From the NCBI RefSeq assembly GCF_018446385.1, contig NC_055996.1, positions 18,463,317 through 18,527,316 on the forward strand: a stretch of 64,000 bases of DNA, read 5' to 3'. The notes below the pieces were generated by a model. It searched no databases, had not been told where the DNA came from, and saw nothing but the letters and a program-made list of their open reading frames with translations. The position numbers were made by a program, and so were the translations under genes. Positions 59,246 through 64,000 of the stretch are shown here, piece by piece. The DNA comes from Zingiber officinale. Taxonomy: Eukaryota > Streptophyta > Magnoliopsida > Zingiberales > Zingiberaceae. Position 1 is the first letter of the stretch. Each line of letters begins with the position of its first letter.

Positions 59246-59400
59246 CCAGTGCTATACGAGAAATCAAATCCTGAGATCCAAAAATCCGAACGCACGCCGC
59301 AAAGGAGGAGCGAGCCGAAGGTGTCAATTGGCTGCCACGGAGAAGGCAAAGAAAGATCGAGCGCGATAAGTTTTTATCCTTCCATTTTCGAATTCGTCGA
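59246..59400 (-). other. Candidate non-coding first exon of a minus-strand gene (likely the F-box gene)
   Basis: On the minus strand a GC-rich leader-like stretch ends at a strong donor, CACTG|GTGAGT, near 59245. No ATG-initiated domain is present on the minus strand, and the plus-strand ORFs here show none. The nearest downstream minus-strand gene with an acceptor before its ATG is the F-box gene at 52693, about 6.5 kb away. The promoter would lie around 59400-59550. Confidence 0.45.
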
Positions 59401-59711
59401 TGCGCGCCAATATTTTGGGTACAGCCGCGCGGGTTGCGAGCCAGAGCGAAAACAGAACCCTAACGGACCTGAGGTCCACGATTGTGGAACCGCACGTGGC
59501 AAACGCCCATTGACGAGATAGAGGTTAGTGGAAGTGGTGGGGTTATGCCGTTAACAATAGCCACCAGATCGGACGTCCGAACTCCGAACGGCCCAAAACC
59601 TTTAAAAAAATAAAAATAAAATACTCGTCCGTTTATTTTCTAAAAATAACTATAAGTACACATCCTCTAACTTTACGCTTTTTGCACCCTCAGGGCTCAG
59701 ACACTCTCCTC

Positions 59712-60201
59712 TAGGGCTGCAAATGAGCCGAGCCGAGCTCGAGCCTGGGTCGGCTCGAGCTCGAGCTCGAGAAAATTGAAGAGGCTCGGCTCGAGCTCGA
59801 GCGAGTTTCAGAATTTAAGCTCGAGCTCGGCTCGACCATTTAATGATCGGCTCGAGCTCGGCTCGAAAATGGATTGTAATGTAAAAATAAGTTGCGGAAG
59901 TTGGGATTTGAACCTTCAACCTCTAACAACCCAATAAAACACTCTAACCACCAGCACCCCTTAACTTATTAGATTATTTGAAAGTAATAATTGTTTTAAA
60001 CATTAGAATATTGAATTTTAGCCTGGCTCGAATAGGCTCGACGAGCCCTCGAGCCTATGTTAAATAAGCTCAAGCTCGGCTCGAACGTTAAACGAGCCGG
60101 CTCGAGCTCGGCTCGAGCTCAGTCAAATTCGAGCTCGAGTCGAGCTTTGACCGAGCCGCTCGCGAGCGGCTCACGAGCGGCTCGGCTCATTTGCACCCCT
60201 A
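59712..60201. mobile_element. hAT-type MITE (490 bp) with a tRNA-like core
   Basis: The inverted ends are tagggctgcaaatgagccg and, at the right, cggctcatttgcacccct plus a. An exact 8-bp duplication ctctcctc flanks it (59704-59711 and 60202-60209). The arms are built of gctcgagctcg-type repeats. The centre (about 59890-59975), read on the minus strand, has tggtggttagagtg and ggttcaaatcc, matching Pol III A- and B-box patterns. Confidence 0.92.
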
Positions 60202-60717
60202 CTCTCCTCCCCTCCTTTACGTTTATACCTTTTATGTTTTTTTTAGTTTTATTTTTTTATTAATTTTATTTTTTTAACCTCTTTTTTATTTTTTTTATCA
60301 ATTTTATTTTTTTTATCAATTTTATTCTTTTTTAATAATATTTTTTTTTATTATATGTGTGTAATTTTTTGTTTAAATCCTAGATTTTAGGAATTATTAT
60401 TTATAAAAATTTAAAAAATATAAAAATATGGATCAAAATAAAATTATATATATATAAAATTGATAAAAATATTAATAATTAATAATAAACTCATTTATAA
60501 CTTACGAACAAATACAAATATTTTTTTCATATAAAAAGTATATGTAATAATACAAAAAAAAATACATGAAAATATATAAAAAATAGAAGTTTTAATCAAT
60601 ATTACCTCCAAATTCTGCTCCCAACACATTTGATGGTGTACATATTACTTCATACTACAAATGAATACGTGTTCTATAACGAGTGACTCATTCTTTAACT
60701 TCGTACGATGAATGTTG
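60202..60717. other. AT-rich spacer
   Basis: Long T-rich runs (tttattttttttat-like) and AT-rich DNA; no gene seen. It lies downstream of the OTU-MULE remnant. Confidence 0.5.
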
Positions 60718-61955
60718 TCACCACCACATTGGAATGGGTGGTACATGGTAATAAGGATGTAAGAAAACTTGCACGAAGTGATTATCAACATGGGCAATAG
60801 TTATTTCTCGACACTCTTGGTTTAGAAATGGAGGAGTTCTTAATGACAAATGAGTAAAATAACTCCCAACATTCTCACCAAATGTATGTAGTACAAGATT
60901 GTACCTTGATGCAATGACAATTCCCAAAGGCATAGAGTTCATCCAATCGCCTACGACTCAAACCAATTCAATGAGAATAATAGATTGGCTACCAAATTTT
61001 GATCTGGATAAAGTTGATCATATATATCCTTATTTTGTTGAATCTCTTCTATAAGCTCGAATCGTACTTGAAACTAACCTTTTTCACCATATCGAATTAG
61101 TGCAGCTATTGCTCTGAATCCACAATGATTGTCAGGTTGAACGTCAATAGTATGAGAAATATAACATTGCAAAGGCACAGGTAATTTCTCAATATAAGTA
61201 TCATGGATGGGTGGAACCGGAGAGTGATCATGGGTCGTTTGAGTATTGCGAACCTTCGACCTCCTTCCATGTCTTCCTCTCCCTTAAGATGTTGTAGTCG
61301 GTTGAGAGACCCTAGATCTTGAAGTGGATGCATCTGCAAAAGAAGATATGAGAAGTCTACTTTGCTCATCTCTGCCTATAGGTCGACCTCTATGTTATGT
61401 GTTGTACGAAGGGACTCGAATTGTACTTTGAGATTGATCTATCATATAAAAAAACTTGTCTATCATAAGATCTCACATATGTGGATTCATTCCATCTAAT
61501 ATCTCAACAACGTGGGATGTCCTGTTGGGTCATGCTCCATCATCATTAAATCAATGTACTTGCATAGACAGTCTCCTCCAATGAGCATTGATATTTTGTA
61601 GTAGAATTGGAATGAAAAAGTAATGGTAGTGTGCAACATCGTGCTCGCATGACAATCCATATACAATTTTGATAGAACAGTTGCATCTGTCGGCTAACTG
61701 GTGAGATGCTTCCTTAATGTATTTTAGTCGATCAGAAATTAACTCCATTGCCTCTAATGAAATCCGACGCCTTATTTGACTAAAAATGTCATCATAATAA
61801 TGTTGATAGCGTGGAATGTTGGGAGATCTCTCGAACGACTTGTTAATATCCCCGAACTGAATTCTCAACATTTTATGTATTTTTTTAAAAGATGTTTGTA
61901 GGGATGATATGGTATCTCTCAAATATAACTTTAATCTTGCATGTGCAGACTTTGC
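60718..61955 (-). pseudogene. MULE/FAR1-type protein remnant with OTU cysteine protease domain
   Basis: Read on the minus strand, the upstream part (61551-61955) resembles the C-terminal half of MULE/FAR1-related proteins: AKSAHARLKLYL, DINKSFERSP, a SWIM-like Cys-His stretch (CNCSIKIVYGLSCEHDVAHY) and NINAHWRRLSM. After a gap with several stops, an OTU protease domain follows: DVQPDNHCGFRAIA near 61110-61150, containing the catalytic Cys, and IAHVDNHFVQVFL near 60770-60800, containing the catalytic His. Such OTU fusions are known among plant MULE-derived proteins. The start is missing: upstream of about 61955 the sequence turns into unrelated LTR-like DNA. Frameshifts and stops make it non-functional as read. 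Confidence 0.75.
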
Positions 61956-63198
61956 CCTGTAATAAAAAAATACATTGTGTTTTAATAATGAAAAAATTGA
62001 AATAGTATAATAATGAACAAAATTGAAATAATAAAGCTATAAAGTGGTTGATCATGTTCGCGCGCTGAGTCGATGGATGTTGGGGGCGTGGTGCTCTCCG
62101 CTGTCTTCGACTGGTGATGTGGACCTCCGGCGAACCTGCAAAGAAGCCGAGCCGGGAGGGGTTTCCCGGTGACGACCCTCCGACGCTCAAGTCAGGCAAC
62201 GAAGAAGGACAACAAGGCAACGTTATTGTGGCTACAGTGATGAGGATTGCATGTCTTCGTCGAAGTCTGGGGGTCCTTATATAGGACCCCGAGAAGGCGC
62301 GGGCATGCTTCTCGATGTGTGTACGCTTCCCCAAACATACCTCAGTAGGTTGTGTCAGAAAAGCATGTCTGACATCATTCCGTAATCGTCCGAGCATATC
62401 CCGGATGTGACGGTGGAAGCTTCCACCGTGTTCCACCGTACGATACTCTGTCCGCTCCGGTCGCCGACCATGCTGTTTGTCTGCGGCAGGTGTCTCGAGG
62501 ACGAAGTTACTGTAGGACCGTTAGATTCGATAGAGGGGGGTGAATATCGATTCGAAAAAGACGAGTATAAACGCAGCGGAAAAGATAAAGTAGACACAGA
62601 TATTTTTACTTCGTTCGGAGCCTGTGACGACTCCTACTCGAAGGCCCGTGGTCCTTGACCACTTTCGTTGGGCAATCACTAGCAAGTCAAAATATGATTA
62701 CAGAAAAAGTACAGGAGATGCTAGTAATAATAAAGCAATACCGACAAAGAGAAAATTAAGCAAAAACCGGAAGAGCACTTTTGTCGGAGCGTTGTTGACG
62801 TTGCACTTGAACGTCGAGCAGCAAGATCAGCAGAAGAGTTCTCAGTCAAAGTTAATTCTGAAGCTCCTGTCTGGGGCTTCTTTTATATGCTGTTCCGGGC
62901 GCCTGGATCCCTTCCGGGCGCCCGGACCACCTTGTTCCAGAAAGACTCCTTTTTCCTGCAAAACAAGGTTAGTCCGAGGCAAATATATATCCTGTTAAAC
63001 AAATGGTTAGCACAGTTAAAGTTCAACAGATAGATAAAGAGAGTATGACTTAGATTCCGTCTTTCCGAGACCGGAATCTAGTCACGATCTCGACTTAGAC
63101 ATCCGAAATGGATCTAAGCCGAATCGACGCCTAATGTCCCCTTCCCGGGAACGCGTCCTCACAGTCACTCCCCTCCAGTGACTTACCTCACTTACCTG
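61956..63198. repeat. LTR-like, GC-variable repeat DNA
   Basis: Contains alternating GC-rich blocks (62050-62250, 62380-62520) and the palindrome-like ccgggcgcccgg near 62915. The ORFs 61885-62436, 62407-62658 and 62624-62998 show no domain. It reads like LTR or untranslated parts of a large retrotransposon, but I found no ends. Confidence 0.4.
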
Positions 63199-63395
63199 CC
63201 AGACGTCCGGTCAGTCCGTCGACCCGTCTGGACTTCTCGCCAAACGTCCGGTCAGCCCGTCGACCCGCTTGGACTTCTCGCCAGCTATCCGGTCAGCCCG
63301 TCGACCTAGCTGGACTTCTTGCCAAGCGTCCGGTCAGCCCGTCGACCCGCTTGGACTTCTCGCCAGCTACCCGGTCAGCCCGTCGACCTAGCTGG
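63199..63395. repeat. Five 41-bp tandem units, each a hairpin with covarying stem
   Basis: Units start at 63199, 63240, 63281, 63322 and 63363, an exact 41-bp period. Each has a 7-base left arm, a conserved 19-base centre (tccggtcagcccgtcgacc in four units; unit 1 has gtcc, and unit 5 starts with c), and a 7-base right arm. Arm pairs: CCAGACG/CGTCTGG, CCAAACG/CGCTTGG (one G-T pair), CCAGCTA/TAGCTGG, CCAAGCG/CGCTTGG, CCAGCTA/TAGCTGG. The inner GGTC/GACC can extend the hairpin. Confidence 0.9.
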
Positions 63396-64000
63396 ACTTT
63401 TCCTGCACACTTGATCAAAGTGTCAGACAACAACACAACTAACTTAACCTATTTGTCATTCATCAAAACCTGGGTTAGACCGTTAGTGCTACCCGCACCA
63501 ACAATCTCTCCCTTTTTGATGGAATGACAACCTGGTTAAGTTAGTGAAAGCATATGTACGAAACAACATGCATTTGTGTGGTTTTAAAGTTAGTTTGTGT
63601 TTTCAAATTGGTTTATGTATGGTTTTAAAGTTAGTTTGTGTTTTCAAATTGGTTTAGCTAACTTAACCACCTAACCCTCCTCCCCCTTTGGCATTCATCA
63701 AAAAAAACAAGGGAAACAATCATAGTGTAGAGTTACTGAAAACAATAACACTTAATGTTAAAAAAAATAACTGAGTTTGGTTCAGAATTCAAGGAAAAAA
63801 GTACAATTTTTAAATCCAAGAAAAGATCAAGTTGACTTGGGGGAGTATAAAGTTTTGAAAACTTGTATAAAGCATTAGCTTTTAGAAAAATTGCTAAGTT
63901 TTAATTTTCAAACATAAGTGTATAAGGTCTAAATTTCAAGATTAAATATTCAAAACAAGTTTCAACTTTGAAACGCTTTTCAAACATAAGTTTTCAAAAC
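63396..64000. other. Non-coding retrotransposon-like tail of the window
   Basis: Contains a short direct duplication (ttttaaagttagtttgtgtt at about 63581-63600 and 63615-63634) and A/T-rich DNA. No gene was found up to the window edge. Confidence 0.4.

Noticed and set aside
59058..59521. Plus-strand ORFs of 103 and 90 residues
   Set aside because: No recognisable domain; they overlap the GC-rich minus-strand leader-like segment and are best explained by composition.
61885..62436. 183-residue minus-strand ORF upstream of the OTU-MULE
   Set aside because: It joins LTR-like DNA to a different frame of the MULE remnant; no domain of its own.

Overview
This is plant nuclear DNA: spliced genes with canonical introns, plant-specific genes (an RNA polymerase IV largest subunit, a receptor-like cytoplasmic kinase and a small stress-type F-box protein) and dense layers of plant transposons. 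The large retrotransposon LTRs, Au-type SINEs and low coding density suggest a big, repeat-rich genome. The non-coding repeat wording recalls monocots of the ginger order (Zingiberales), but that is recall from reading, not a test.

Layout. 1-19080 is a nested retrotransposon block. The 3' half of a Ty1/copia element with a 2.36-kb LTR (1-5213) sits inside the long LTR of a Tekay/Del-like Ty3/gypsy chromovirus. Behind it are a plus-strand LTR, an inverted partial LTR, a minus-strand gag-protease-integrase body lacking RT/RNase H, a plus-strand RT/RNase H body lacking gag, protease and integrase, and a 3.45-kb plus-strand LTR. 19081-22168 is degraded repeat DNA, including a copia gag remnant. 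22169-24272 is a foldback, Pack-MULE-like element carrying four exon pieces of the replicative helicase gene MCM5.

24500-26700 holds a five-exon RLCK-VII kinase gene (plus). 27544-50560 holds a complete-looking NRPD1 gene (minus): 19 coding exons with consistent phases, 1563 codons plus stop and an intact DFDGD metal site. Its introns contain three SINEs, three hAT-type elements and one Tourist-type MITE, most with target-site duplications readable in the sequence. 51027-52693 is a four-exon FBS-type F-box gene (minus); a GC-rich exon-like segment near 59.25-59.4 kb may be its first non-coding exon, with a copia remnant and a hAT MITE in the large intron between. 59712-64000 holds another hAT MITE, a broken MULE-type protein with an OTU protease domain (minus), and LTR-like DNA with five 41-bp hairpin repeats whose stems covary.

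The cellular genes show no sign of working as one unit. The biological link is between NRPD1, whose family feeds RNA-directed DNA methylation of transposons, and the transposons filling its own introns. Coordinates of splice sites come from reading GT/AG signals, reading frame and remembered family similarity; none was tested with transcripts.
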